The notes: generated by a model from the sequence alone, not told the origin. Shown: positions 28,223 to 37,158, numbered from the stretch's first letter. The stretch: DNA of 64,000 nucleotides from CAIWHR01 sp039931775 (GCA_039931775.1 JBDTRG010000098.1:18816-82815); one strand, 5' to 3'. Made by a program: numbers and translations.

Positions 28223-29452
28223 ATGACAGCGCCCTCGCATTCGCCGCTCGCCGGTTGGCCCGTCGCCGACGACTGTCTCGTGATCGGTGGCACGCCGCTC
28301 ATGCGCCTCGCCGAGCGCATCGGCCGCACGCCGTTCTACGCCTACGATCGCCGGTTGATCGATGAACGCGTCCAGTTGCTGCGCCGGCACCTGCCTCCGG
28401 AAGTGAAGCTCCACTATGCGATGAAGGCCAATCCGATGCCTGCGGTGGTCGCCCATGTCGCGGCGCAGGTCGACGGCATCGACGTCGCGTCGGGCGGCGA
28501 ACTTGAGGTCGCGCTCGGCGCCGGGGCCGACCCACGAGAAATCAGTTTCGCGGGTCCCGGCAAGAGCGAAACCGAACTCGTCCAGGCGATCGCCGCGGGG
28601 ATACTCCTGAACGTCGAATCCGCGCGCGAGGTCGCGCTTCTCGCGCGCCACTCGCGCGAGCTGGGACGGCCGGCGCGCGTCGCCGTTCGCGTCAACCCCG
28701 ACTTCGAGCTCAAGTCGTCGGGCATGAAAATGGGCGGAGGTCCGAAGCCCTTCGGCGTCGACGCGGAGGTGGTGCCCGATCTGCTGCGCGAGATCGGTCG
28801 TCTCGGCCTTGCCTTCGAGGGCTTCCACATCTACACGGGCTCGCAGAACCTGCGGCCCGCTTCGATCTGCGAAGCGCAGCAGAAGACGGTGGAGCTCGCG
28901 ATCCGGCTCGCGGCCGCAGCACCTTCGCCGGTGCGGGTCCTCAACATCGGCGGCGGCTTCGGCATTCCCTACTTCCCCGGCGAGCAGCCGCTCGATATCG
29001 TTCCGATCGGCGCCAATCTCGTCGAGCTCGTCGCTCGCACGGCGCAGGCTCTGCCGCAGGCGAGGATCGTCGTCGAACTCGGCCGTTATATCGTCGGCGA
29101 AGCCGGCATCTACGTTTGCCGGGTCGTCGACCGCAAGGTGTCCCGCGGACACGTTTTCCTTGTCACCGACGGCGGCCTCCATCATCACCTGGCCGCGTCG
29201 GGCAACTTCGGTCAGGTGATACGCAAGAATTACCCGGTGGCCATCGGCAACCGGATGCGCGGGACCAAGCGCGAGAAAGCGTCGGTCGTCGGCCCGCTGT
29301 GCACGCCACTCGACCTGCTGGCCGAAGGGATGGACCTCGCCGTAGCGCAGCCCGGCGATCTCGTTGTCGTGTTTCAATCGGGGGCGTACGGATACACGGC
29401 GAGCCCCCATGGGTTCCTGAGCCACCCGTTGCCCATCGAGATTCTCGTCTGA
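28223..29452 (+). CDS. Exosortase A-associated PLP-dependent decarboxylase
   Basis: A 409-residue alanine-racemase-fold decarboxylase related to diaminopimelate and ornithine decarboxylases. Lys68 in HYAMKAN binds PLP, GGGFG is the phosphate loop, and the VVGPLCTPLD cysteine supplies the active site of the partner subunit. It matches the dedicated family of exosortase A loci, always beside the acyl-CoA ligase. The substrate, probably an amino acid, is not known. It is followed two bases later by the amidotransferase-like gene, so the three form one unit. Confidence 0.92.
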   Translation: MTAPSHSPLAGWPVADDCLVIGGTPLMRLAERIGRTPFYAYDRRLIDERVQLLRRHLPPEVKLHYAMKANPMPAVVAHVAAQVDGIDVASGGELEVALGAGADPREISFAGPGKSETELVQAIAAGILLNVESAREVALLARHSRELGRPARVAVRVNPDFELKSSGMKMGGGPKPFGVDAEVVPDLLREIGRLGLAFEGFHIYTGSQNLRPASICEAQQKTVELAIRLAAAAPSPVRVLNIGGGFGIPYFPGEQPLDIVPIGANLVELVARTAQALPQARIVVELGRYIVGEAGIYVCRVVDRKVSRGHVFLVTDGGLHHHLAASGNFGQVIRKNYPVAIGNRMRGTKREKASVVGPLCTPLDLLAEGMDLAVAQPGDLVVVFQSGAYGYTASPHGFLSHPLPIEILV

Positions 29453-29454
29453 GC

Positions 29455-31185
29455 ATGGCGAGCGCAGAAAATTCCGAAGCGAACGATGCACAGCCCGTGA
29501 GATTGCCTGGTCCGCGCGCGCTGTTTCTCGGCCATCCTCGGTTTCACGATTCCGAACTCGCGGATGTTGCGGAGCGCCACGGTGTCGAGGCCGCGTGGCG
29601 CGCCGGATACCAGCGTTTCGGACCATCGGTGGCCTCGCGAGTCGGCGGCGATTTCGCCGCCGCCTTTCGCGATGATCGCGGCAATGCGCTTCTCGTCGTT
29701 GACCGGTTTGCGCGTTGCACGCTGTGCTACAGGTTGCGCGCGGGACAGCTCGAATTCGCCGAGCGTGCCGACGAGCTCGCGGGACCGGCGAGCGACTTCG
29801 ACGCGCAGTCGATGTACAACTACCTGTACTTCCACGTCATCCCCGCGCCAAACACGATCTTCCGCGACGTCCTGCGGTTGCCGGCCGGTCACGTCGGGCA
29901 CCTCCAGGCCGGCAAACTGACCGTTGCGCCCTGGTGGACACCGATCTTCGTCGAGTCGGAGCGCGTACCGTTCGCGGAGCTCAAGTCGCGATTCCGCCGG
30001 ATCCTTGCCGAATCGATCGGCCGCGAGATCGGCACCGAGGTCGTCGGCTGCTTCCTGAGCGGAGGGACGGACAGCTCGACCGTTGCCGGACTTCTGGGTG
30101 AAGCCACCGGCAAGCCCGCGCAGACGTTCTCGATAGGATTCGATGCCGAAGGCTACGACGAAATGGAATACGCGCGAATCGCGGCGCGCCATTTCGGTAC
30201 CGATCATCACGAGTATTACGTCACGCCGGACGATCTGGTCAGCGCAATCCCGGCGGTCGCCGCATCCTACGACCAGCCGTTCGGCAATTCGTCGGTAGTG
30301 CCGGCCTATTATTGCGCGAAGTTCGCGCGGGAATCGGGGGTTGCGAAGATCCTCGGCGGCGACGGAGGGGATGAACTCTTCGGCGGAAATTCACGCTATG
30401 CGAAACAGCGGATGTTCGACATCTACCGCCACGTGCCGGCTGCCGCCCGCCGCCGATTGCTGGAACCGATGCTGGGCGCAGGCCCCCTGACCCGGCTTCC
30501 CGGCGTGCGCAAGGCGTCAAGCTACGTCGAGCAGGCGAAGGTACCGATGCCTGACCGGCTGCAGATGTACAACCTGCTGACGCGCCTCGGCTTGAGCGAA
30601 GTGCTCACGCCCGACTTCCTGGCATCCGTGGACCCCGAAACGCCCGCCCGCCAGCAGCGCGACGTCTATTCGGCGAGCGCCGACCACGCGCTGATCAACA
30701 GGATGCTCGCGTTCGACTGGCGCTACACGCTCGCCGACAACGATCTTCCGAAGGTGATCGGAGCGACCTCGCTGGCGGGAATCGCGGTCGGCTTCCCGCT
30801 GCTCGACGATGCGCTCGTCGATTTTTCGTTGAGGCTCGAGCCCGAGCTGAAGCTGAAGGGCTTTCGGTTGCGCTGGTTCTTCAAGGAAGCGCTGCGCGGA
30901 TTTCTGCCCGACGAGATCCTGACCAAGAAAAAGCACGGGTTCGGACTGCCCTTCGGCGTGTGGGTGAACCGCCACGAAGGGCTCAAGACGCTGGCCACGG
31001 GGTCGCTTCACTCGCTTGCACAGCGAGGGATCGTTCGCCGGGAATTTCTCCGCCGGCTGGTCGACGAGCACCTGCCAGGCCACCCCGGCTACTACGGCGA
31101 GATGGTGTGGGTGCTTATGATGCTGGAGCAGTGGCTCGCCCGACCGCAGGCGGCGTCACTTGGTCGTCGCGGTGCCGAGGCTTGA
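29455..31185 (+). CDS. Asparagine-synthase-like protein lacking the glutaminase cysteine
   Basis: A 576-residue member of the asparagine synthase family. The ATP-pyrophosphatase loop SGGTDSS lies at 202-208, with GGDGGDELFGG and KKKHGFGLPFGVW further on. The N-terminal glutaminase-like domain is truncated and does not begin Met-Cys-Gly, so glutamine hydrolysis is unlikely. It may use free ammonia or another amine to amidate a carboxylate, possibly the ligase or decarboxylase product. Its last 30 bases overlap the 3' end of the convergent TPR gene. Confidence 0.85.
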   Translation: MASAENSEANDAQPVRLPGPRALFLGHPRFHDSELADVAERHGVEAAWRAGYQRFGPSVASRVGGDFAAAFRDDRGNALLVVDRFARCTLCYRLRAGQLEFAERADELAGPASDFDAQSMYNYLYFHVIPAPNTIFRDVLRLPAGHVGHLQAGKLTVAPWWTPIFVESERVPFAELKSRFRRILAESIGREIGTEVVGCFLSGGTDSSTVAGLLGEATGKPAQTFSIGFDAEGYDEMEYARIAARHFGTDHHEYYVTPDDLVSAIPAVAASYDQPFGNSSVVPAYYCAKFARESGVAKILGGDGGDELFGGNSRYAKQRMFDIYRHVPAAARRRLLEPMLGAGPLTRLPGVRKASSYVEQAKVPMPDRLQMYNLLTRLGLSEVLTPDFLASVDPETPARQQRDVYSASADHALINRMLAFDWRYTLADNDLPKVIGATSLAGIAVGFPLLDDALVDFSLRLEPELKLKGFRLRWFFKEALRGFLPDEILTKKKHGFGLPFGVWVNRHEGLKTLATGSLHSLAQRGIVRREFLRRLVDEHLPGHPGYYGEMVWVLMMLEQWLARPQAASLGRRGAEA

Positions 31186-31917
31186 CTCGGTCGATGCAGT
31201 CGAGCCGGGGCTGGCGGATGGCGAACTCTCCGATGAAGTCGGAGCCGGCGCCCGCGTGGGTTGATCCTGCCATTTGCCCGCACGCTTGAGCATATCGCGC
31301 AGCCCAGGCAGCGGGAAGCCCAGGCGGTAAGCCTCCTGCGCATGGTGGAGGGCCTTGTCGTAGTCCTTCATCGAGAAGTAGGCGAGGCCGAGGTTGTACT
31401 CCAGATTCGCATCTTCCTCCGACAGTTCCTGAGCCCTGGTCAGAGCACGGACCGCGGTTTCGTGACTGCCGGTGCGCAGCAGGTAGATCCCGAACAGCAT
31501 GTACACCCTGCCGTCGTCGGGCCTGAAGACGATGGCCCGCTCGAACCAGCACTGGACGGTATATCGCGATCCTCGCGGCTTGTCGGTCTTCGCCTTCAAT
31601 CCGGCGTTCATCATCGACAAAAGCGCGCGATGGTGATTGGGGAACGCACGCAACGTGTAGTCGATGTCGCCAGCAGGCGTACCACTCGTCTGGCCGCGAA
31701 TCAGATTTTCAACTTGCGGCGTGAAGTGCGCCCCTTCGACCAGCTTCCGCTCCGTCATCGGGGCTGTTCGGTAATCGAAAGGCCCATAGCCGTCTCCGAT
31801 CTCCCCGCAATCCGCCTTTCCCGGCCCCATCGACGCATAGAAGCCATGCGCAGGCCCGCCCACGACTACGGCCAACGCCGCAACCATCCAATGCTTCCGC
31901 AACGACCGACTCGCCAT
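31156..31917 (-). CDS. Secreted TPR-repeat protein
   Basis: A 253-residue exported protein. A signal peptide of about 25 residues ends in PAHG-F. Two or three tetratricopeptide-like repeats (about 100-210) include NLEYNLGLAYFSMKDYDKAL, and the last 35 residues are Ser/Thr/Pro-rich. GGGAGG lies six bases before the ATG. It does not match a family I can name and is likely periplasmic, perhaps a scaffold like PrsT. A sigma-54-type promoter lies directly upstream. The 3' end overlaps the convergent amidotransferase-like gene by 30 bases. Confidence 0.78.
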   Translation of the reverse strand: MASRSLRKHWMVAALAVVVGGPAHGFYASMGPGKADCGEIGDGYGPFDYRTAPMTERKLVEGAHFTPQVENLIRGQTSGTPAGDIDYTLRAFPNHHRALLSMMNAGLKAKTDKPRGSRYTVQCWFERAIVFRPDDGRVYMLFGIYLLRTGSHETAVRALTRAQELSEEDANLEYNLGLAYFSMKDYDKALHHAQEAYRLGFPLPGLRDMLKRAGKWQDQPTRAPAPTSSESSPSASPGSTASTESSLGTATTK

Positions 31918-31940
31918 GTCCACCCTCCCATCCGTCCGCA

Positions 31941-31956
31941 TGCAACTTCGATGCCA
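31941..31956 (-). promoter_or_regulatory. Sigma-54 promoter upstream of the secreted TPR gene
   Basis: On the minus strand this reads TGGCATCGAAGTTGCA, with GG and GC ten bases apart and a perfect TTGCA -12 element. The predicted start near 31930 gives a very short leader of about 13 bases that still contains the Shine-Dalgarno sequence. It lies immediately after the stop codon of the decayed GT2 fragment. Confidence 0.6.
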
Positions 31957-31958
31957 GA

Positions 31959-32345
31959 TCACCGGTTTTCGCCGTCGCGCCGCTCGATTGCCCGCTGGAG
32001 CGACCCGCCGGTCAGTCGTTTTCCCCACGCCTCAACATACAATGGCCAGGCTCTTGGAGCCAACGGACGCAGCGAACGTGCCTTGTGCAGCGACGATACC
32101 GCGACGCTCGGGTCGCCTCTTGCACAATGGAGCGCCGCATGGCTGAACTGGCGTTCCCTGACCGCTTCCATATCGACGCGGCTTCCGTCCGGGCCTGTCA
32201 TGCCGAACCTGCGGAGGGTGTGCTCGCGATATTCACTCTGGCGTTCCCTGACCTCAACGGTCCTCGAAGTCTGCAGCGGATGCTGCCGATACAGCGCCAC
32301 CGGCTGCGCGAGTTTCATAAACTGGTATTCGCGCGACACCCGGAC
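31959..32345 (-). pseudogene. Remnant of a GT2-family glycosyltransferase (C-terminal part only)
   Basis: On the minus strand about 128 codons read like the C-terminal third of a family 2 glycosyltransferase. VRVSREYQFMKLAQPVALYR is followed by QHPLQTS and a long Arg/Ala-rich tail ending at 31959. The normal upstream GT-A domain with its DXD motif is absent. Above 32345 no frame continues the homology, and the neighbouring glycosyltransferase starts at 32528 on the other strand. It is best read as a 5'-deleted relic. The rest of the 31918-32527 gap holds only the sigma-54-type promoter. Confidence 0.6.
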
Positions 32346-32527
32346 TGCAATGGAAACTTCAGGCATCTTGATCGAACCAGCAACGTATGCGTGTCGATCG
32401 ACCCGAAGTCGCACACGCCGGTGCTACCGGCGAATGAATGATCCGTCCGTGGCGCAAACGGGTCGATCGCTCCGTCGAAGCGCGCCGGGTCCGACACTCG
32501 CCCGACATCGCTTGCTATTATAGGACG

Positions 32528-33790
32528 ATGAGGCGTGTGCTCATGATCGCATTCCATTTTCCGCCGTTGGCCGGGAGCAGCGGGATTCAACGGACGCTTC
32601 GATTTGCGACGGACCTGCCCCGTTTCGGCTGGGAGCCTTCGGTGCTCACCGTCAAGGCTAGCGCCTATGAACAGGTTAGCGACGATCTGCTGACCGACAT
32701 TCCAGCGGGTATGGTTGTTCGCCGCGCGTTTGCGCTTGACGCCGCGCGGGATCTGTCGGTTTTGAAGCGCTATCCGGGCTGGCTTGCGCGTCCTGATCGC
32801 TGGTTTTCGTGGCTGTTGGGGGCCATTCCTCTGGGACTGCGCATGATCCGGCAGTTGCGTCCCGACGCATTGTGGAGCACCTACCCGATCGCAACCGCAC
32901 ACGTCATCGGCGGCGTCCTCGCTCGCCAGAGCGGGCTGCCATGGTTTGCGGATTTTCGCGATCCGATGGCGCATGAGGGCTACCCGACCGATCCGCGAAT
33001 CTGGAAAAGCTACAAGCGCGTGGAGGAAAGGACATTTTCCCGGGCGCATCGCTGTGTCTTTGCCACACGGGGCGCGGCGCGATTTTATCGGGAGCGGTAC
33101 CCGGATCGCGCCTCGCGGATCTCCGTCATCGAAAATGGCTTCGACGAACGCGCCTTCACGCAAGCTTCTTTGCATGCGACGTCGGAACCACTCAACCCGG
33201 GCGCAATTACGCTCGTTCACAGCGGAGTCGTTTATCCCGAATGGCGAAGTCCGGAGCATCTATTCATCGCACTGAGACGCCTGTTCGAGACGGGGCGCCT
33301 TCAGCCAAAGCAGTTCCGACTGCGTTTCCGCGCGGCCGTCCATGACGGGTTCGTGCTCGATCTCGCTGCAAAGCACGGCTTGGGCACCGCGGTCGAAATG
33401 CTGCCTCCGGTGCGATACTCGGATGCGCTGGTCGAGATGATGCGAGCCGACGGCCTCGTCGTGCTTCAATCACGTGATTGCAACAATCAGGTGCCGGCGA
33501 AGCTTTACGAGTATATTCGCGCAGGGCGACCCATCCTTGGCTTGACCGATGCGCGGGGCGACTGCGCAGCCGTCATGCGCGAGGCCGGGTACCGGCATAT
33601 CGCCCCTCTGGAATCGGACTCCGCTATCGAGAACGCCTTGGCCGAATTCCTCCAAAGCGTTGTCGCCGGGACGGCGCCCCTTGCCTCGCCCGCCAGCGTG
33701 GATTCGTTTTCCCGGGCGCGAAGCGCCGAGACCTTGGGCACCCTGCTCGACGAAGTTCCGAGCGCCGCCGCCCGACCGGGCACGCGCTGA
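32528..33790 (+). CDS. Glycosyltransferase, GT4-like, paralogue of 19074-20321
   Basis: A 420-residue GT-B-like transferase starting RRVLMIAFHFPP and GSSGIQRTLRF. It shares STYPIATAHVIGG, FADFRDPM and CNNQVPAKLYEYIRAGRPIL with the protein encoded at 19074-20321, including the donor-binding glutamate. The ATG at 32528 gives the same N-terminus as the paralogue; the longer frame is not supported. TGCTATTAT ten bases before the ATG resembles an extended -10 element but would leave almost no leader. It presumably adds a related sugar to the repeat unit. Confidence 0.85.
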   Translation: MRRVLMIAFHFPPLAGSSGIQRTLRFATDLPRFGWEPSVLTVKASAYEQVSDDLLTDIPAGMVVRRAFALDAARDLSVLKRYPGWLARPDRWFSWLLGAIPLGLRMIRQLRPDALWSTYPIATAHVIGGVLARQSGLPWFADFRDPMAHEGYPTDPRIWKSYKRVEERTFSRAHRCVFATRGAARFYRERYPDRASRISVIENGFDERAFTQASLHATSEPLNPGAITLVHSGVVYPEWRSPEHLFIALRRLFETGRLQPKQFRLRFRAAVHDGFVLDLAAKHGLGTAVEMLPPVRYSDALVEMMRADGLVVLQSRDCNNQVPAKLYEYIRAGRPILGLTDARGDCAAVMREAGYRHIAPLESDSAIENALAEFLQSVVAGTAPLASPASVDSFSRARSAETLGTLLDEVPSAAARPGTR

Positions 33791-33923
33791 TGCCCCGCCA
33801 CATGGTGCCCCATAGCATGTGTCCGCGGGCATGGATGAGCGCACCGATCGGCGCGGCGCACGCATCGGATATGACGACGCCGGAACCGGCGCTGTCCTCC
33901 GCCCACATCCCACGGACCTAGCC

Positions 33924-34922
33924 ATGGCGCGCACCCCCAACAAACCGGGTCTCGATGGCGCCGAAATACTCGCCGTTGCGCGCGCGGTTCTCGTGGCCGA
34001 AGCCGAAGCCGTCAATGCGCTCGTCGATCGGCTCGGTGAGGACTTCATCGCGGCGGTCCGCATGATTCTCGCTGCCGAAGGAAGAGTCGTCGTCTGCGGC
34101 GTCGGCAAATCGGGGCATATCGCCCGCAAGATCGCCTCGACTCTCGCGAGTACGGGCTCGCCGGCATTCTTCGTGCACCCGACCGAAGCAAGCCACGGCG
34201 ACCTCGGGATGATCCTGCCGGACGACGTGGTGGTCGCCCTCTCAAATTCGGGAGAGAGCGACGAGTTGCTGATGATCGTCCCGCTTCTCAAGCGCCATGG
34301 TGCCAAGCTCATCGCGGTAACGGGCAACGTACAGTCGCGACTCGCTCGACAGGCGGATGTCCACCTCGACGCCAACGTCGAGCGCGAGGCCGACCCGCTC
34401 GGACTTGCGCCGACGTCGAGCACGACTGCCGCGCTCGCGCTGGGCGATGCGCTGGCCCTGGCATTGTTGAACGCGCGTGGTTTCTGCGCTGACGATTTCG
34501 CCCGCTCGCACCCCGGGGGAAGCCTCGGGCGTAGATTGCTGGTTCGCGTTTCCGAAGTCATGCACGTGGATAACACGCTCCCGAAGGTCGATTTCGGCAC
34601 GCTGCTTCCCGACGCGTTGACCGCAATCTCGAGCGGAGGACTGGGGATGGCAATCATTGTCGATGTCCACGGTCGGCTTCTCGGCGTGTTCACGGATGGG
34701 GACCTGCGCCGAATCATCGAGAAGGGCGTCGATATCAGGCATGTGCGGGTCGGCGACGTAATGGTCGCGGAACCGCACACGATCGGCCCCGACCAGCTCG
34801 CCGCGGAGGCGGTCAAATACATGGACCGATATCGCATCAACGGCCTCCTCGTCGTCGACGACCGACGCAGGCTGCTTGGCGCGTTCAACATGCACGACCT
34901 TTTCCGAGCCGGCGTCGTCTAG
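33924..34922 (+). CDS. kdsD: D-arabinose 5-phosphate isomerase, KdsD/KpsF type
   Basis: A 332-residue cytoplasmic isomerase converting ribulose 5-phosphate to arabinose 5-phosphate, the first committed step to Kdo. The SIS domain (about 40-180) has CGVGKSGHIARKIASTL and a SNSGESDE active-site segment, and SHPGGSLGRRLL precedes two CBS domains (about 205-330). The ATG at 33924 was chosen over upstream ATGs because the family starts here. Its position inside the EPS region rather than beside Kdo or LPS transport genes suggests a capsule-type role, though a housekeeping copy elsewhere cannot be excluded. Confidence 0.92.
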   Translation: MARTPNKPGLDGAEILAVARAVLVAEAEAVNALVDRLGEDFIAAVRMILAAEGRVVVCGVGKSGHIARKIASTLASTGSPAFFVHPTEASHGDLGMILPDDVVVALSNSGESDELLMIVPLLKRHGAKLIAVTGNVQSRLARQADVHLDANVEREADPLGLAPTSSTTAALALGDALALALLNARGFCADDFARSHPGGSLGRRLLVRVSEVMHVDNTLPKVDFGTLLPDALTAISSGGLGMAIIVDVHGRLLGVFTDGDLRRIIEKGVDIRHVRVGDVMVAEPHTIGPDQLAAEAVKYMDRYRINGLLVVDDRRRLLGAFNMHDLFRAGVV

Positions 34923-35019
34923 CAACCAGCGCACCGCTTCGAATGAGGCAGTCACACACACCAGCCGCAGCAAAACGAAACGGCTCCCGAAGAAACCAGA
35001 GGCCCCTTCCGGCCGCGCG

Positions 35020-36468
35020 CTATCCAGCCCGGCTGGCGCGGAATGCCCGCCATGCGCGCACGAGCTCATCCCGGGTCGGATGGCGAAAGCCGAAGACGCA
35101 GGCGAACCAGACGGCACCGCTCAACAGCGCCGCGAGCGCGAGCCCGGCAAATCCGGGAAAGCCCAGCCTGTGGGCGACGATGGCAGCGATCCCCTGCGCC
35201 AGGATAGTCGGAATCGCGACCTTCAGGCTCGGGGCGGTCGCGCGAAAGAGGTCGCGCGGCGAGAACTCGAGCACCTTGCGAACCTGGATCGTGTATAGAA
35301 CGAGTTGCACCATCCAGGTAATAGAAATTGCAATGGCCACCGCTTCCAACCCGATGAACGAAGCGATTGTCACGCTCAGGACGTTAATTGGGCACGTTAT
35401 GATGGTCACCCTCAGCCGGCGCCTGATCTGCCCGGTGGCCGCCAGCAGGTTGGGCGCGAGCGCCCACAAGGAAGCGAAGAGCGATCCGACAGCGAGGATG
35501 CTTGCGATTGGCGCAGCGGCGCCCCATTGTGAACCCAGGAGCAGCTGGATCAAGTCGGGCGCCAAAATTGCGACGAAGCCGAAAAACGGCCAGGCAACGC
35601 TCGTCAGAATCGCCATGGCGCGGCCATAAGCGTAGTGAAGGGAATGGCCTGCACGATGGTCGGCGGCGAACGCCGGCGTTGCCACTCTCTGGATCGCGGA
35701 TGCAATGTTTTCGTAGAACTGGTTCACCAGGCCCATCGCACGGCTGAAGATACCGAGCGAGCCGAATCCGAATTGCCTGCCGATGACGAACTCGTGCATG
35801 TTGCCCGACAGCGAATTCATCAGTCCCGTCGCACTGTACAGCGCGCCGTAAGTCCAGATTCCGCGTGCGTCGCGGAAGCTGGGCAAGAGCATCGAGCTCG
35901 CAGGTCGGAAATACGTCACCACCAATACCAGCGCGACTGTGCTCGTCACGTTTGCCCAGGCGAGGCTCATGTAGCCGTAGCCAAGCAATGCCATCGATAT
36001 GCTCGTCACCCCATGCACGACGAGGCTCGTCGACTGAATCACGAAGATGTCGCGGAAGGCCATTTCGCGATTGAGCAGCGCGAATGCCGGTGAGGCAAGC
36101 GGAAGCAGGGTGATATAGAGACAAAGGACGGCCAAAACGTCGGCCACTCCTGGATCCTGGTAGTAACTCGATATGATTCCGCGAACCAGGAACAATAGGG
36201 CAGCGACCAGCCATGCAACGGCGATCGCGACGGCGAACGCCCCCCGCATCTTCGCCGGCGTCAGGTCCTTTTCCTGGACCAGATACTCGCTTATGCCGAA
36301 GTCGCGGAGTGAGCTGCCCAGGCTCACAAACGCAGCACACAGCGAATACACGCCGATCTGGGCCGGAGTAAGAAGGCGCGCGATGACGATCGTGCCTCCA
36401 ATATTCATGAAGAGGCTGAAATAACGCTGCGCGAACGACCAGGCCAACGAATTGCGGACGAGAGACAT
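35020..36468 (-). CDS. Wzx-type polysaccharide flippase
   Basis: A 482-residue integral membrane protein with about 12-14 hydrophobic helices. It belongs to the polysaccharide transport branch of the MOP superfamily, as judged by N-terminal SLAWSFAQRYFSLFMNIGGT, ARLLTPAQIGVYSL and LNREMAFRD. It should flip undecaprenyl-linked repeat units across the inner membrane. It is convergent with kdsD (97-base gap, no clear terminator) and lies downstream of the decayed methyltransferase, so it was perhaps once co-transcribed with it. Confidence 0.9.
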   Translation of the reverse strand: MSLVRNSLAWSFAQRYFSLFMNIGGTIVIARLLTPAQIGVYSLCAAFVSLGSSLRDFGISEYLVQEKDLTPAKMRGAFAVAIAVAWLVAALLFLVRGIISSYYQDPGVADVLAVLCLYITLLPLASPAFALLNREMAFRDIFVIQSTSLVVHGVTSISMALLGYGYMSLAWANVTSTVALVLVVTYFRPASSMLLPSFRDARGIWTYGALYSATGLMNSLSGNMHEFVIGRQFGFGSLGIFSRAMGLVNQFYENIASAIQRVATPAFAADHRAGHSLHYAYGRAMAILTSVAWPFFGFVAILAPDLIQLLLGSQWGAAAPIASILAVGSLFASLWALAPNLLAATGQIRRRLRVTIITCPINVLSVTIASFIGLEAVAIAISITWMVQLVLYTIQVRKVLEFSPRDLFRATAPSLKVAIPTILAQGIAAIVAHRLGFPGFAGLALAALLSGAVWFACVFGFRHPTRDELVRAWRAFRASRAG

Positions 36469-36576
36469 GGATTGCCCAATCAGGCGGCTGGCCTGCTCAA
36501 CACCGACGATCGCCGCGGGTCTCGGGCGCGAGCCGGCTGTTTCCCGAGCCTCGGAACGTCGAAGGGTTGCGAAACA

Positions 36577-37022
36577 TCAATCAAGTCGTCTGGATCGAAG
36601 CTCGGCGCTGGCTTCATCGCATTTTTCGATGAACACGATGTTGTGACAAAAGTGCATCGCCGAGATCTGATGATCATAATCGGTTTCCTTGCGACCACTC
36701 TCGTCGAATTCTCCCGCATTGATGCCATCCGCGAGCGATTTCAGGAACCCCATCGAAGTATCCGGTCGATTGAAATCGTCGCGCGACCCGCATAGCCGGG
36801 CCAGTAGGAAGTCTGGGTGTCCTCGACAAGGTAAAGTCCTCCTGGCGCCAGTTTCGCAAAGAGATGATGGAATGTCGTCAGCACGTGTTCGTTCAGATGA
36901 CTGCCATCGTCGATGATGATGTCGAGTCTTCCCGCGTTGCGAACCACGTCGTCAAGCAAGTCGGGGTCGACCTGTGATGGCCAGTCATGGGATGCCAGCG
37001 GCAGTACGAAATGGACGTTCAG
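36577..37022 (-). pseudogene. Frameshifted, 5'-truncated SAM-dependent methyltransferase remnant
   Basis: Two adjacent minus-strand frames together spell the end of a class I methyltransferase. Frame one gives LDIIIDDGSHLNEH and GGLYLVEDTQTSYWPGYAG, then runs into a stop. Frame two continues with DTSMGFLKSLADGINAGEF and ISAMHFCHNIVFIEK to a stop at 36577. The switch falls near 36783-36789, so a single small indel separates them. The N-terminal part, including the SAM-binding glycine loop, is not recognisable upstream. The remainder of the 36469-37158 gap shows nothing else coding. Confidence 0.7.
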
Positions 37023-37158
37023 TTGCAATGGAGCGCGCATGCTTGAGCTTCGGTCGGAACGTGACTCACCGGGGCGCAAAGCAGACCGTGAAAACGACGC
37101 GGAAATATTTGCGCGGTGGCGCCGGAGACGAGGGATCAGCTCCGGCATCTCGGCCATC

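Noticed and set aside
27164..29626. An 820-codon open frame on the minus strand
   Set aside because: It is antisense to the ligase, decarboxylase and amidotransferase-like genes, all of which have full catalytic motifs on the plus strand.
37081..37158. Short frame with RKYFRVVFTVCFAPR resembling a transposase fragment
   Set aside because: The similarity is too short and is interrupted by a stop; no flanking repeats were seen.
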